Shown in pieces: positions 1 through 10,392 of a DNA stretch of 64,000 bases. The notes under the pieces were generated by a model. The model saw only the letters and a list, made by a program, of their open reading frames with translations. It was not told the DNA's origin and ran no database searches. Both the position numbers and the translations under genes were made by a program. Positions within the stretch are counted from its first letter, which is position 1; every line of letters begins with the position of its first letter. The stretch spans positions 10,593,860 to 10,657,859 of the forward strand of contig CM061130.1 in NCBI GenBank assembly GCA_030789695.1, written 5' to 3'. This DNA comes from Scilla litardierei (Eukaryota > Streptophyta > Magnoliopsida > Asparagales > Asparagaceae).

Positions 1-376
1 GCACAGCAGCTTTAGTCCAAATGATCGTTTTGCCCCTAGCCTTTCCAAAAATTTACGGGGCTTGCCATTGACCCCTAACCCCTTTTGCACTAGCATGGCT
101 CTCCCTACACACATCCACGCACATCAATGCCTGTGTACATGCATCACTAACACGTCTAGTACATTCCTGCTGTTTACACCCACGACGTCATTCGCACTTC
201 TCCTGCATTCACATTTCGCATTTTCTACCCTCAGCCACGTATTATGGGCCAATCCCCCTTGCACTACGTCACATATATCAATATCTACACTCATTTCATG
301 CCTACCCATGCTCCGTAAGTAGAAATACCACGTGTGTTCAGTAGAATACACGTGTAGTGCAAAATAGGGCATGAAA
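1..376 (-). mobile_element. Chromovirus-like LTR fragment (copy M1)
   Basis: Read on the minus strand this begins at 376 with TTTCATGCCC, the degenerate form of the TGTCATGCC LTR start seen at 964, and runs off the left edge of the window. It aligns by eye over its whole length with 964-1340 (plus) and 5142-4760 (minus), at roughly 85-90 percent identity. It is preceded on the minus strand by a purine-rich tract and a GTCCGAGGACGGAC motif, typical of the 3' end of a Ty3/gypsy chromovirus internal region. It is therefore the beginning of a 3' LTR. No coding capacity is seen. Confidence 0.7.
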
Positions 377-645
377 TCCTACCCACCTTAAAATAAAGTC
401 CGTCCTCGGACTTCCTAGGGTGTAAACCTTGCCGAGGTCAGCTAGGTATGATGGTCTCACTACCCATGAAGTACGAGCAAAATTACATACTTACGCCACA
501 CGTATATACACTATATACTTCACTGTCATCCATACACATCTAAATCACATACATATCACGGATACGTCCTACTATTTGTCTAATAGTACATCCATATCGT
601 CATGTGCACTCACTGCGTGTAAATAAGATCCCATTGATAAATTTC
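377..645 (-). mobile_element. 3' internal tail of element M1 (UTR and polypurine tract)
   Basis: Non-coding tail directly upstream, on the minus strand, of the LTR start at 376. It holds the GTCCGAGGACGGACTTTATT motif and an AAGGTGGGTAGGA purine-rich tract. It matches 700-963 in inverted orientation, so it forms one arm of a palindrome centred near 645. No pol coding sequence remains. Confidence 0.6.
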
Positions 646-963
646 ATACTATGAAAACATAATATTTGATAAATTGTCCCAAATGAAAGTTATAGATATA
701 CTAGTCCTGGATACACAGATAAAATAGTGATACACATGACGATGTGTGTGTGCAATTAAACTAATAGTAGGATGTATCCGTGATATGTATGTGACGCGGA
801 TGCGTATGGATAACGATGAAGTATATAGTGAATATAAGTATGATGTAGGTATGTATTCCTGTTCATACTTCATGGGTTGTATGACCATGACACCTAGCTA
901 ACCTTTGGCGAGGTTCACACCCTAGAAAGTTCGAGGACGAACTTTATTTTAAGGTGGGTAGTA
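646..963 (+). mobile_element. 3' internal tail of element P (UTR and polypurine tract)
   Basis: Plus-strand counterpart of 377-645. It ends with TTCGAGGACGAAC, then AAGGTGGGTAG immediately before the LTR start at 964. The arrangement of a GAGGACGAA-type motif followed by a short purine tract and TGT..C is the usual 3' end of plant chromoviruses. No recognisable protein is encoded. Confidence 0.6.
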
Positions 964-3900
964 TGTCATGCCTTATTTTGCTCTATACGTGTATTCTACT
1001 GAACGTATTTCTACCTACGATGCATACATGGGCATGAAATAAGCGTAGATATCGATGTATGTGACTTAGTGCAATGGAGATTGGGCCGTAATACGTGGCT
1101 AAGGGAAGTGAATGTGAAGTGTGAATGCATGAGAAGTGCAAATGACGTCGGGTGTATTATTTAACGCGTATGTTTTAGACGTGTGTGTGTGATGCGTGAA
1201 AGCATGTGTAGATATGCATGGGTCTATGTAGGGAATCCATGCTAGTGTGAAAGAGGTTAGAGGTCAATGGCAACCCCCGTAAATTTTTAGAAAGGCGAGG
1301 GGTAAAATGGTCATTTGGACCAAAAGTGCTGTGTGTACATACTTAAGTGGTCGGTGCATAAAGTAATGGTAAACTTGTAATTACTTAAATGTTGAGGGGT
1401 ATTTTTGGAAGGGTATTTTAGCCATTTTGAGTTATGCATGGCTTATGGAGCAAGCCAAGAGGTGTGTAGAATTTTCCTTAAGAAAATCTTCTCTTTTCTT
1501 TCTTGAAACTTCTTTTCTCTTCTCCCTTTCTCTTTCCCCCTTTTCCCCAAGATTAGGCCGGCCAAACCCTCCCCCTTTTCTCCATTTTTTCCACTCCAAA
1601 ACCCTAATTCTCCCTCACAAAAATCAAGTATCTCAAGTAGGTTGCAAGAGAGAAGAAGATGGAGAAGAAAGGAGGAGGAAGAGAGGAAGAAAATCAAGAT
1701 TTGAGGTAGGGATCTTCTTGGATTTGGAATTCCTTCAAATTGATTTGTGTTATTATGTTATTATAGTATGTTTTACTTAATATGTATTAGGGATGGTGAA
1801 AATTCATGATCCATGTCTCAATTTTCTTGAATATCCCCTTGAAATTCTAAGCAAAATCACTTCTTTCAAAAGGTTGAAATTCTGTTGTGTGTTTATGCTT
1901 GGATTCTGTTATCTATAGCTCGATTTACGGTTAGAAAAAAATATGAGCTTGTAGAGCTTGAAGTTCTACCCCAAAATCATATAAATTTTGATATATGTTC
2001 AACTCAGAATTTGGGAGCAATAAATCCATCTTTACAACATGTCTGTTTGATTTTCAGTGTTGACACAGTTTAGTAAAATTAGCCTAGACACCTGCACACA
2101 CAATGAAATTTTGTGTTCTTGGTCTTGTTGAAAATTTAACAAGTTTGTCTAAAAATTCATCAGAGTGCTCATATTTCAAATTTCGGGCTCCAATATGCTT
2201 AATATTGGCTTAAAATACAGACCCTGAAATCTGTCTGAAAAACAGATTTGACACATTTCACCAATTAATTCACCATAAATCACATTCTTAATATTTTTCC
2301 ATGAAATTTTATCTGTGAATCAAGGACTAATATATATATAACTTCCATTTGGGACACTTTGCCAAATTCGCAATAAAACCTGATGCAATATGCCCATGTA
2401 TTGGCAACTTCTACAAATTCCTGCAAGCTGAATGGTTAAGTGATGTGTTAAATCGTGTATTGTTGTTATTTCACCCACTATGGTACATAATTATTGTTTT
2501 TACATGTAAATTAGATTAATGATATGTCATGCCAATTGATCTGCTAATGTGCTTACGGACATGCACGTCACGCTCACCACGTGTTTGTGAAAATGCCTGA
2601 ATGAGGGCAAATGCCAGAAATGCGAGAAATGCTCAATCATATGGATATGAACTGAAATTTGATATGAACTTGTAATGTTGGGAGCATGTCATGCATGATA
2701 CCATATGTGATGTGATGATGGGTTGATATGAATGCGATGGAGGGCATGACACTTCAGTGCATGACCCATGTTGATATGAATATGAAATGTGACGCCATGC
2801 AACATGACTCCTTCATTACTAAAATGATGAAATGAAACTCTTGATTGTCTCAGTCCTCTCTAATGAGGGTGAGTTAGCAAAGCCCGGGTTTTAGGTGGGA
2901 TTTGAGTAAATCGTGGATATGAGGCCTGGACTGAGAAGTTGGGGGAAATGATTATGTGATATGTGATGTTTATACCCACCCGTCTTTACCGGGAATGGAG
3001 GGGATTTTTATACCCACTCGCCTTTACCGGGAGTGGAGGGGAAGTGGACATACGGAGGTTGTGATATGAGCCTCACTCTTGCCAGGGACGGGGGAGCTGA
3101 GAGGCCCGGCGTACAGTGCTCGCGTCTACAGCGTTGTGTGCTATTTTCGCCCCAAATTTGGGATGAAGTCCAGGTCCTAATATCATACAGTTTACCCAAG
3201 TTCCAATTAATTCAATTATAAAATAATAAAATAATAATTTGTGTGTTACTCCTTCTGCTGGTAGCACTTTCCCTTCCCTTTGCCTGCTTCTTGGTGACTC
3301 TGTGTTATGCCTCAGGCACTTGTACTCTTCTTATTAGACAATGTTTGCTTGAACACTTGTATTATTATTATTATTATTCGTGCTAACCCCTTTTTTGCAG
3401 TAACTCGACAACAGACCGTGGGTATGATTCTCTTGTTTAGCTATTCATTTTTCATTATATTACTTAGTTAAATGTCTTATTTCTCTTGCCTTGCCTTGTG
3501 GTTTGATAACCTTAGAACGGTGTTCCAAATCCAAGTTGGTTCCTACTGGGGCACGCATTGACGTGCTCCTCCCTATTTTTTAGGTAGCAAGGATAGCTTG
3601 GTTGGTGATGACTTAGAGTTGGGTTTCAGGGGGTAGTACTCGGTGTGAGCTGTAGCTTGTAGAGTGACTTGGTTGTCTTGGGAGATGGAGAGTATTGGTG
3701 TATGTGAAATGATGTATCTGGGCAATGTATGTAAATGAAAGTTGTTATATAAATTTGTTGTTGTTGTTCTATGTTATTTATGGGTTGTTTGATGTTTTAA
3801 TGAAGCTGCACTTGTACTATCCTAGCATGTGCGCAGTGGCCTACTTATTCAGTTTCTTCTTTCTCTCTCTTTCCTCTCTCATCACCCTCACTCTTCAGGA
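964..3900 (+). mobile_element. Chromovirus-like LTR (copy P)
   Basis: The LTR starts at 964 with TGTCATGCC after a purine-rich tract. Its first ~1.2 kb matches the minus-strand copy at 5142-3946. The remainder (about 2180-3900) has no second copy here, so the right boundary is approximate. A CT-rich stretch at 1480-1640 resembles a transcribed leader. Two near-identical segments around 2970-3040 carry a TTTACCGGGA core flanked by partly complementary bases. Short ORFs inside are not conserved and are not considered genes. An ATT trinucleotide run lies at 3361-3380. Confidence 0.5.
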
Positions 3901-3945
3901 TAGTTGGAAAAAAAATTAGAAATTAAATGCCAGGTATTCTGGGGA

Positions 3946-5142
3946 ACGTGGCATGAAAGTTTCTAGAAAAACTTGTTAACTTTCCAACAAGACCAAGATC
4001 ATAAAATTCCATGATGTGTGCAGGTGTCTAGGCTAATTTTACTAAACTGTGTCAACACAGAAAATCAAACAGACATGTTGTAAAGATGGATTTATTGCTC
4101 CTGATTTCTGAATTGAAACTATGTCAAAATTTATATGATTTAAGGGTAGAACTTCAAGATCTACAAGCTCATATTTTTTCAAACCCTAATTCGATCTACA
4201 GTAACCACAATCAAGGCAAAATCAGACATCAAGATTTCTGAATTTCAAAAGGAGATGACTTTGCTAAGAATATCAAAGGGAAATTGTGAAATTAAGCCAT
4301 AGCATGTAAAGAATGACTATCCTCATCACATATTGGATAAAACATGCTATAAAAACATATTAGCAAAAATTAAATTGATGGAATTCCAAACCAAGAGAGT
4401 TCCTACCTTCAAATCTTAATTTCTTCTTCTCTTCCTCTTTCTTTCTTCTCCACCTTCTTCTCTCTTGAAGCTAGCTTGGATTCATTCTAATTGGGATTAG
4501 AAATTAGGGTTTTTGAGTTGAAGGAGGAGGGGAAATTGGGACTAGGGTGGCCGTCCATGCATGGGAGAAAAAGGGGGGAAAGAAAATGAGAGAAGAAAAG
4601 AAAAGAAGATAAAAGAAGAAAGGAGAAAATTCTCCTAAAATATCTAATACTAGAAACCTCTTTAGGATAAGCATGCACTTAGTTAAATGACCAAAATACC
4701 CCTCCATTTCTAGTTATTTACAAGCTTTCCATTACTTTACATACACACAACTTTAGGATGTACGCACAGCAGATTTAGTCCAAATGACCGTTTTGCCCCT
4801 ACCCTTTCTAAAAATTTACGGTTGTTGCCATTGACCCCTAACCCCTTTCACACTAGCATGGCTCTTCTTACACACATCCGTGCACATCCATGCATGCATA
4901 CATGCTTCATACACACACGTCTAACACATTCCTGTTGTTTTACTCCCACGACGTCATTTGCACTTCTCCCGCATTCACACTTCGCATTCTCTTCCCTTAG
5001 CCACGTATTACGGCCTAATCCCCCTTGCACTACATCACATACATCGATTTCTATGCTTATTTCATGCCCACGTATGCATCGTATGTAGAAATACCTTGTG
5101 TGTTCAGTAGAATATACGTATAGTGCTAAATAGGGCATGACA
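3946..5142 (-). mobile_element. Truncated chromovirus-like LTR (copy M2)
   Basis: On the minus strand this starts at 5142 (TGTCATGCCC) and matches the first ~1.2 kb of the LTR at 964, including the CT-rich leader (4400-4640). Homology stops near 3946, so this copy is truncated. It faces copy P, giving a long inverted repeat (964-2180 against 3946-5142) separated by about 1.8 kb. Confidence 0.65.
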
Positions 5143-5389
5143 TCCTACTCACCTTAAAATAAAGTCCTTCCTCGGACTTCCTAGGGTGTGATCCTTGCTG
5201 AGGTCAGCTAGGTATGCTGATCTTACTACTATGAAGTACAAATAAGAATAAGTATCTACATCACACTTATATACTCTATATGCTTCATTATCATCCATAC
5301 ACATCTGTATCGCACATATGTCACAGATATATCCTATTACTCATCTAGTAGCACATCCATATTACTATATGCGTCATTACATACACATA
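5143..5389 (-). mobile_element. 3' internal tail of M2, interrupted by Athila-1
   Basis: Minus-strand internal tail homologous to 377-640, carrying the same GTCCGAGGA motif. It is cut at 5389 by the Athila-1 insertion. The last five bases (ACATA, 5385-5389) are one copy of the target-site duplication. AC-rich sequence of the same style resumes at 23924. Confidence 0.55.
5385..5389. repeat. Target-site duplication, left (ACATA)
   Basis: ACATA immediately precedes the TGATGTGCG LTR start at 5390. It recurs at 23919-23923 immediately after the right LTR end. A 5-bp duplication is standard for Ty3/gypsy integrase. Confidence 0.9.
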
Positions 5390-5635
5390 TGATGTGCGTT
5401 TATATTTTATATATTCACGCACGTTTTCTTTTGTGTTTCTCCGTATTTTTTCGCCGTCTTTTATTCGTCTTCTCGTATTTTCTCGTTTTCTTTCCCTTTT
5501 CTTTGTTTCTCCATGTTTGCAGGGGATTGACCACGTAGGGGACGTCTAACGACGATATCTCAAGTCCCCGGAGCAACGGGAGGAGTCACGCGTGATCCAG
5601 GGGGTCAAACGTCAAAGAATACATCTTTCAGCCCC

Positions 5636-6008
5636 TCACCCGGTCGGTTGGTCATCTCCAACCGATCGGGTGATGCACGCGTGCACCACTCGGTCTCAGC
5701 CGGAGCTCAAGTGAAAGTCACCCGACCGGTTCACAGGACGGTTCAGCGGGGGCCTGTTCTCTGTCTTTTCGATCCAAATTCCAACCGATCGGGTGACTCT
5801 CACCCGATCGGTTCATCTGTAGCTGATGCTGAGGAGCCGAAGACACGGGCACCCAACCGATCACTTCACCCGATGGCGCCAAGATCCAACCGGTCACTCC
5901 AAGAACTCACCCGACCGGTTCATATGACCGGGTGAAAGCTCGCCGTTTTCTGTTCATTATCTGTAACGGATCACCCAATCGGTTGACTTGTCAACCGATC
6001 AGGTGATA
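5636..6008 (+). repeat. Array of CCGATCGG-type palindromes in U3
   Basis: At least ten half-sites of the forms CAACCGATCGGTTG and CACCCGATCGGGTG, many paired into larger inverted repeats. One clear pair is 5783-5796 with 5800-5813 (14-bp arms, 3-bp spacer). The array ends 9 bp before the TATA box. The 3' LTR version (22588-22960) holds a near-perfect 38-bp palindrome at 22922-22959. Function is unknown. Position suggests promoter sites for a dimeric protein, or hairpin DNA. Confidence 0.85.
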
Positions 6009-6016
6009 CGAGAGTC

Positions 6017-6024
6017 TATAAATA
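6017..6024 (+). promoter_or_regulatory. TATA box of Athila-1 5' LTR
   Basis: TATAAATA just downstream of the palindromic array, and about 950 bp upstream of the primer site. The same element lies at 22969-22976 in the 3' LTR. Confidence 0.7.
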
Positions 6025-6457
6025 GAACCCCTAGGGTTCCAAAAACGGGGGAGCTGCTAGTTTTTACTGTTTTCTCCTATTGTGACGGCTGTAATTTCTG
6101 TTCTTTTGTAAGTTGTCGGATCTTTCTCAAACTTTAGTATTGTCTTAATTACTCTATTACTTCCGCATTCCAATCGCCTCATTATGATTCCAACGGTTCA
6201 TTTTCATTTAGATCGCTTTTTAATGAATTTTTGTGAGTAGTTCCCAAATCTGGGATTTTGGTGGAAACCCCTTCGGGGGCTCTTCCCGATGCATCCATAG
6301 GGTTAGGAAATCGACATGGATTAGGATTCTAACGGTTACGCGGGGTGTTTCATTGTCATCGGTGGGAAAAAGATCGCCTTTGACCGTTGGGCCAAGGGGG
6401 AATAAACTTGGCGGTTGACTCCCTAGCCATAGCTTACGCCCTTAGCGTAGACGCCGA

Positions 6458-6565
6458 ATCCTAGCACGCGGGAGCGGCAGGATGAGACGTTGGGAGTTAT
6501 CGTTGCAAGCTTAGTGCTCCCGGAATCGATCAGTGTTAATGGACACGGGAGTGCCCACTGATCGA
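6458..6565 (+). other. Structured leader hairpins in Athila-1 LTR
   Basis: Two hairpins. The first has stem ATCCT/AGGAT (6458-6462 and 6479-6483) around the 16-nt loop AGCACGCGGGAGCGGC. The second has a perfect 10-bp stem TCGATCAGTG/CACTGATCGA (6526-6535 and 6556-6565) around a 20-nt loop ending GGACACGGGAGTGCC. In the related LTR at 54072-54111 the second stem is TCGGTCAGTG/CACTGACCGA, a compensatory A:U to G:C change. The region lies downstream of the TATA box, so it should be transcribed. Confidence 0.7.
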
Positions 6566-6972
6566 ATCCGGGAAGTCCGGTGTATCATCCTGGGCATCGA
6601 CCGGAATATCGGGCACATGGGATGCCGGTACCACTTTCAGAGGCAATGTCTCACCATTAGACCCTAATTCCGATCGCTATCCTACCCGTAGGTCGTATCA
6701 GGGAGAGTCGCTCGTTGGAGTGGAAACCAAGGTCCCGGGTTTATTTTCTTATTGTTCATACCTTGAATTCTTATATCTTGACAACCATCTATCGATTCGG
6801 GCTAGCTCACCGACGGGGTGAATTTGGTCCTCCTTGACACAAGCACAACCTAGCCTCCCTGTGTTCGACCCCCAAGCCACACTACAACACCGTGCGCTTG
6901 CGGTTACAAATATTTTAAACCCCTTGTCTGCCACGCGGCCACACACACGCGCGGCGGCACCGGTCAAGTTTA

Positions 6973-6990
6973 TGGCGCCGTTGCCGGGGA
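6973..6990 (+). other. Primer-binding site (tRNA-Asp type), Athila-1
   Basis: TGGCGCCGTTGCCGGGGA lies six bases after the LTR end. It is complementary to the 3' end expected for plant tRNA-Asp, a primer used by Athila/Tat elements. Confidence 0.85.
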
Positions 6991-7159
6991 GGCAACGTGC
7001 TTGTTATTTCAGGATCTCTTGAGCCCTAGTGTCTAGCTCTCATCCCTACCCCGCGATAATTTTCGCATTCTCCTTTTTCCTTTTTATTTTTCTTATTTTT
7101 ATTTCTTATTTTATCTGTTTCTCTCCCACTTGTCGCTTCACGGGTGTTTGTTGTTTTTC

Positions 7160-8791
7160 ATGCGCAGGAGTTCAAGAAGTCTCGACGACTTGATTCCCGT
7201 CGATCCAGAGATAAACGCCACCCTTAGGCGTTTGGCCGCCGAGAAGCGAAGAAGAGATGATCCCGAATCCATGGAGGAGAACACCCCGCCTCAAAAGTCT
7301 CTGCTGGAGTACTCGATGTCATCTATCGAGTCCACTTCCGCCATCCGTCCTCCAGCTATCACGGCCCAAAGCTTTGAGCTGAAGCTGTCTTTGGTGACAT
7401 GGATCCAGCAGGATCAGTTTGCGGGTGCACCTATGGAGAGCCCGATCGAGCATCTAGACTCCTTCTTGGAGAAATGTGACACCTTCCGGATTAATGGTGT
7501 CACGACTGAGGCGATCCGTCTGAAGCTGTTCCCCTTCTCGTTGCGAGACAAAGCCAAGCAATGGCTTAGGGGGAAGGACCCCAACACTTTCAATACCTGG
7601 GAGAAGCTCTCCAACGCTTTTCTGACAAAGTTCTTTCCTCCGGGGAAGACCATGAAGTTGAGGAGTGAGATCTCCTCCTTCTCCCAGGCCAGCCACGAGT
7701 CCTTGCATGAAGCTTGGACGAGATACAAGGAGATGCAAAGAAGATGCCCTCACCATGAGCTTCCGAAGTGGCAGATTATTAATATATTCTACAATGGGCT
7801 GAGGGATGACCTAAAATCTTCTATGGACGCTGCGGCTGGGGGTTCCTTCATGTCTAGGAGCGAGGAAGATGTCGGACATATTCTGGAAAATATGGCATCC
7901 AACAATGAGCGGTGGTGTGACGAGAGAGCCACACCAAGGTCTGGGGGGATACACAGAGTCGAGGACGTCGACAAACTTTCAAGCAAGTTCGACTTGCTTT
8001 CGACCCAGATCTCCGCACTAATGGCAGGAGCCGGTGGGGCCGGTGCACAACAGATTGCAGCAGTAGAATCTGAAGTTCTTGGGGAATTCGACGGTGGTGA
8101 CATCTCACCACCATTGGATCAGGCGAGCGCACTATTTTACAACCCCACGGAAAATGCGCCGTATCCACCGAGAACCAATTCCAACCCGGCCTACTCTCCA
8201 AACAACCGAAACCACCCTAACTTTGGTTACCGGGCGCCATTTCAGCCCTCGCCACCTCAACAGCAACAATATCAGCAGCAGCCTCAGCAACAATTTTACG
8301 CCCCCAGGAATCAGCAGCAGCAGCAGTATGGCAAACAAAAGGCCGTCTCTCCGGTTGAGTCTCTCTTGACTCAATATATAACCAACCAGGAGAAGATCAA
8401 TCAAAAGCTGGAAAGGGGTCAGCGGGCCCTCACGGACCAAGTAACCCAGTTGGGGTTACAAGTGGCGAATCTTGCAAGGTCACAAAACCAATTGCCGCCA
8501 CAACCGAAGGTGAACCCGATGGTAGCAACCCAACTGTCGGCACTCGTGCACGAGCACGCAAATGTGTCCGCTATCGTTCTGAGAAGCGGGACACAAATCC
8601 CTACTAGAGTGCCCTCTAACAGTCTAGAAGCACCATTGGTCGTCGAGCGACCGATTGAAAAATCTAACGACACGGTGCTTCGTCATCAAATCCTACGACT
8701 CCGGAGGGAGTCTCTGAAGAAGAGAAGAAAAAGAACGAGGAAGGGAGCTCGAAAGTGTTCAAACCCGTTGTGCCATTTCCACAACGGTTAG
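7160..8791 (+). CDS. gag: Athila-1 gag polyprotein (gag part, out of frame at its end)
   Basis: About 543 codons from the ATG at 7160 (MRRSSRSLDDL), the first ATG in this frame; related copies start identically at 48615 and 54715. The N-terminus is basic. Residues ~75-270 are a plant retrotransposon gag domain: WIQQDQFAGAP, FLEKCDTFRINGV, LFPFSLRDKAKQWL, TWEKLSNAFLTKFFPPGKT and FYNGLRDDLKSSMDAAAGG are the family's conserved blocks. Residues ~365-400 are rich in glutamine. No CCHC knuckle is seen. Gag forms the cytoplasmic virus-like particle. In a related copy gag and protease read as one frame, but here a one-base loss near 8669-8675 sends the last ~40 codons out of frame. The frame is otherwise intact for more than 500 codons. 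Confidence 0.88.
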   Translation: MRRSSRSLDDLIPVDPEINATLRRLAAEKRRRDDPESMEENTPPQKSLLEYSMSSIESTSAIRPPAITAQSFELKLSLVTWIQQDQFAGAPMESPIEHLDSFLEKCDTFRINGVTTEAIRLKLFPFSLRDKAKQWLRGKDPNTFNTWEKLSNAFLTKFFPPGKTMKLRSEISSFSQASHESLHEAWTRYKEMQRRCPHHELPKWQIINIFYNGLRDDLKSSMDAAAGGSFMSRSEEDVGHILENMASNNERWCDERATPRSGGIHRVEDVDKLSSKFDLLSTQISALMAGAGGAGAQQIAAVESEVLGEFDGGDISPPLDQASALFYNPTENAPYPPRTNSNPAYSPNNRNHPNFGYRAPFQPSPPQQQQYQQQPQQQFYAPRNQQQQQYGKQKAVSPVESLLTQYITNQEKINQKLERGQRALTDQVTQLGLQVANLARSQNQLPPQPKVNPMVATQLSALVHEHANVSAIVLRSGTQIPTRVPSNSLEAPLVVERPIEKSNDTVLRHQILRLRRESLKKRRKRTRKGARKCSNPLCHFHNG

Positions 8792-9333
8792 CTCAGGCCA
8801 GAATTGACGAGAAATATGGCAAGTTCTTCGCCATGGTCAAGGACCTGAGCTTGCAAATCCCCTTCCTGGAAGCAATCGAAACAATCCCATCCTATGCAAA
8901 ATTCCTGAAGGATTTGGTGACGAGAGGGTCTAGAAAAGAGAAAGTAGTATTGACAGTGGAGTGTAGCGCTCTCATCCAGAGGGCAAATCCGCCGAAACTT
9001 AAAGACCCGGGGAGCTTCTCAATTCTTTGCACGATCGGGGCAGTAAAGATTCATCGTGCACTCGTCGATCTCGGAGCGAGTGTAAGTTTGATGCCCTTGT
9101 CGATGTATAAAAGGATAGGAATGGGTGATTTGGAGCCCACCGGTATGACCCTACAACTAGCTGACCGGTCGGTCAAATATCGGGTGGGGATTGTTGATGA
9201 CCTCCCTGTCAATGTGAAAGGGGTGCATGTGCCAGTGGACTTTGTAGTCATGGACATGCCTGAAGACGCACACACTCCCATCATCCTAGGACGGCCTTTC
9301 ATGGCCACTGCTGGCGTTTTGATTGATGTGAAG
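8755..9333 (+). pseudogene. Athila-1 protease, split by LARD insertion
   Basis: Continues the gag-protease polyprotein in the frame after the one-base loss near 8670. It starts with FKPVVPFPQRLAQ, a conserved linker of Athila/Tat elements. The retropepsin part carries VDLGASVSLMP (the active-site aspartate in D-L-G-A instead of the commoner D-S/T-G-A) and the C-terminal IILGRPFMAT motif. The protein would cleave the Gag precursor. The frame is broken after GVLIDVK at 9333 by the LARD and resumes at 18720. No RT motif follows in any copy. Confidence 0.85.
9329..9333. repeat. Target-site duplication of the LARD, left (TGAAG)
   Basis: TGAAG directly precedes the TGTCACGCC LTR end at 9334 and recurs at 18715-18719 directly after the other LTR end. 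It lies in the protease coding sequence. Confidence 0.92.
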
Positions 9334-10392
9334 TGTCACGCCCCGCTTCCCAAAAATATGGAGGCGAAGCGTGAGAAGGTCCGCTCAGACTTGAAGCAAC
9401 AAAGCTGCAAGTCCGATAAGCGTCGATCAAGTTTAAAACTGCAGGTCCTTGCAACGCTAACGAAACAAAGATAATAATAATGAAACGAGATAAAAGAAAT
9501 ATCTCAGAATATCCATAAAATAAGTTTCAACATCACAGAAAAAGCCACCAGGCTAAAAGAAAGAGACTAAAGGCCCAAACATGGCCAACAAAAGTACAAA
9601 GTACAAAACAACGGTGCTACGCACCAACAACTAACAAAAGGCCTAAAACAACATAAAGCTCAACAAAACTCAAAGCATGGTCATCGGTGTCCACCAAAAT
9701 CCTCCTGGGCAATCATGGACTCAGACTCAGCGTCAGCAACTCATCACGTACACAGCAACGATCTCTGGCTCAGGTCTAACATGTGACACCCAAAAGAGCA
9801 AGGGGCACATGTCAGCAAGTCTGGGAGACTTGTGCAAGGAAACTACAAGTGGGTAAAAGTAAAGCAACCTAGCAGTTCTAGTATGAATACGATGACACGG
9901 CAGTTTAAAGTATGAGTGCAACAGGTAAAGTAAAGTAAAGTACAGTACGAGCATGGCATGGCATTCACAAGACAAGTACAAGGCAAGGAAAGTAAGCACC
10001 TCGTGCACAGAGATTCCGCCTTTTGGCTAGAGTGGCTGCACGGCCAGCTCCTAGCTCAAGTGATCGTTTATCCCTACCCCTCCACGTGTATCGGGCATTG
10101 GTTTTCAGCCAACACATGAGGCCCGCTTCTGGACCACGAGCCAGGAAGTGTTTTAAACAAGTATGGCGTAGGGGTGCACCTAGCCGGTCCAGGGAACCCG
10201 GGCATTGGCTTTTGACCAACACATGAGGCCCGTTTCCCCCGGAAGTAGTATTCAAGGAGTACAAGTAATGTAGCGTGTGCTACGATGCAACAATCAATGC
10301 ATGGATGACATGGCATGGCAAGTAGTAAAGCGTACAAGTAAGAAAAGTAAACGTGACAGTTTAGCATGCATGAATGACAAGTTTAAGGGTTG

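Larger units (their letters stand above)
5390..6966 (+). mobile_element. Athila-1 5' LTR
   Basis: Runs from TGATGTGCG to ACCGGTCA, 1577 bp, the same length as the 3' LTR. It contains a CT/T-rich U3 start, a palindromic array (5636-6008), a TATA box (6017-6024) and a structured leader of about 950 nt. The end holds a conserved CTCCCTGTGTTCGA motif and CGTGCGCTTGCGGT, which resemble the U5 end of related plant Athila/Tat elements. An open frame at 6233-6418 lacks an ATG and is not considered coding. Confidence 0.93.

Noticed and set aside
5636..6008. CCGATCGG repeats as a CRISPR array
   Set aside because: Repeat units are palindromes of variable form with irregular 2-60 bp spacing, lie inside plant LTRs and are present in every LTR copy. 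There is no cas gene.
6233..6418. 61-codon frame conserved in four Athila-1-type LTRs (6233, 23185, 47678, 53779)
   Set aside because: It starts with GTG, not ATG, lies in the structured leader, and its conservation is explained by LTR identity and RNA-level pairing.
8660..8791. Programmed frameshift between gag and protease in Athila-1
   Set aside because: The array copy reads gag linker and protease in one frame at this place, so the shift here is most simply a one-base loss.
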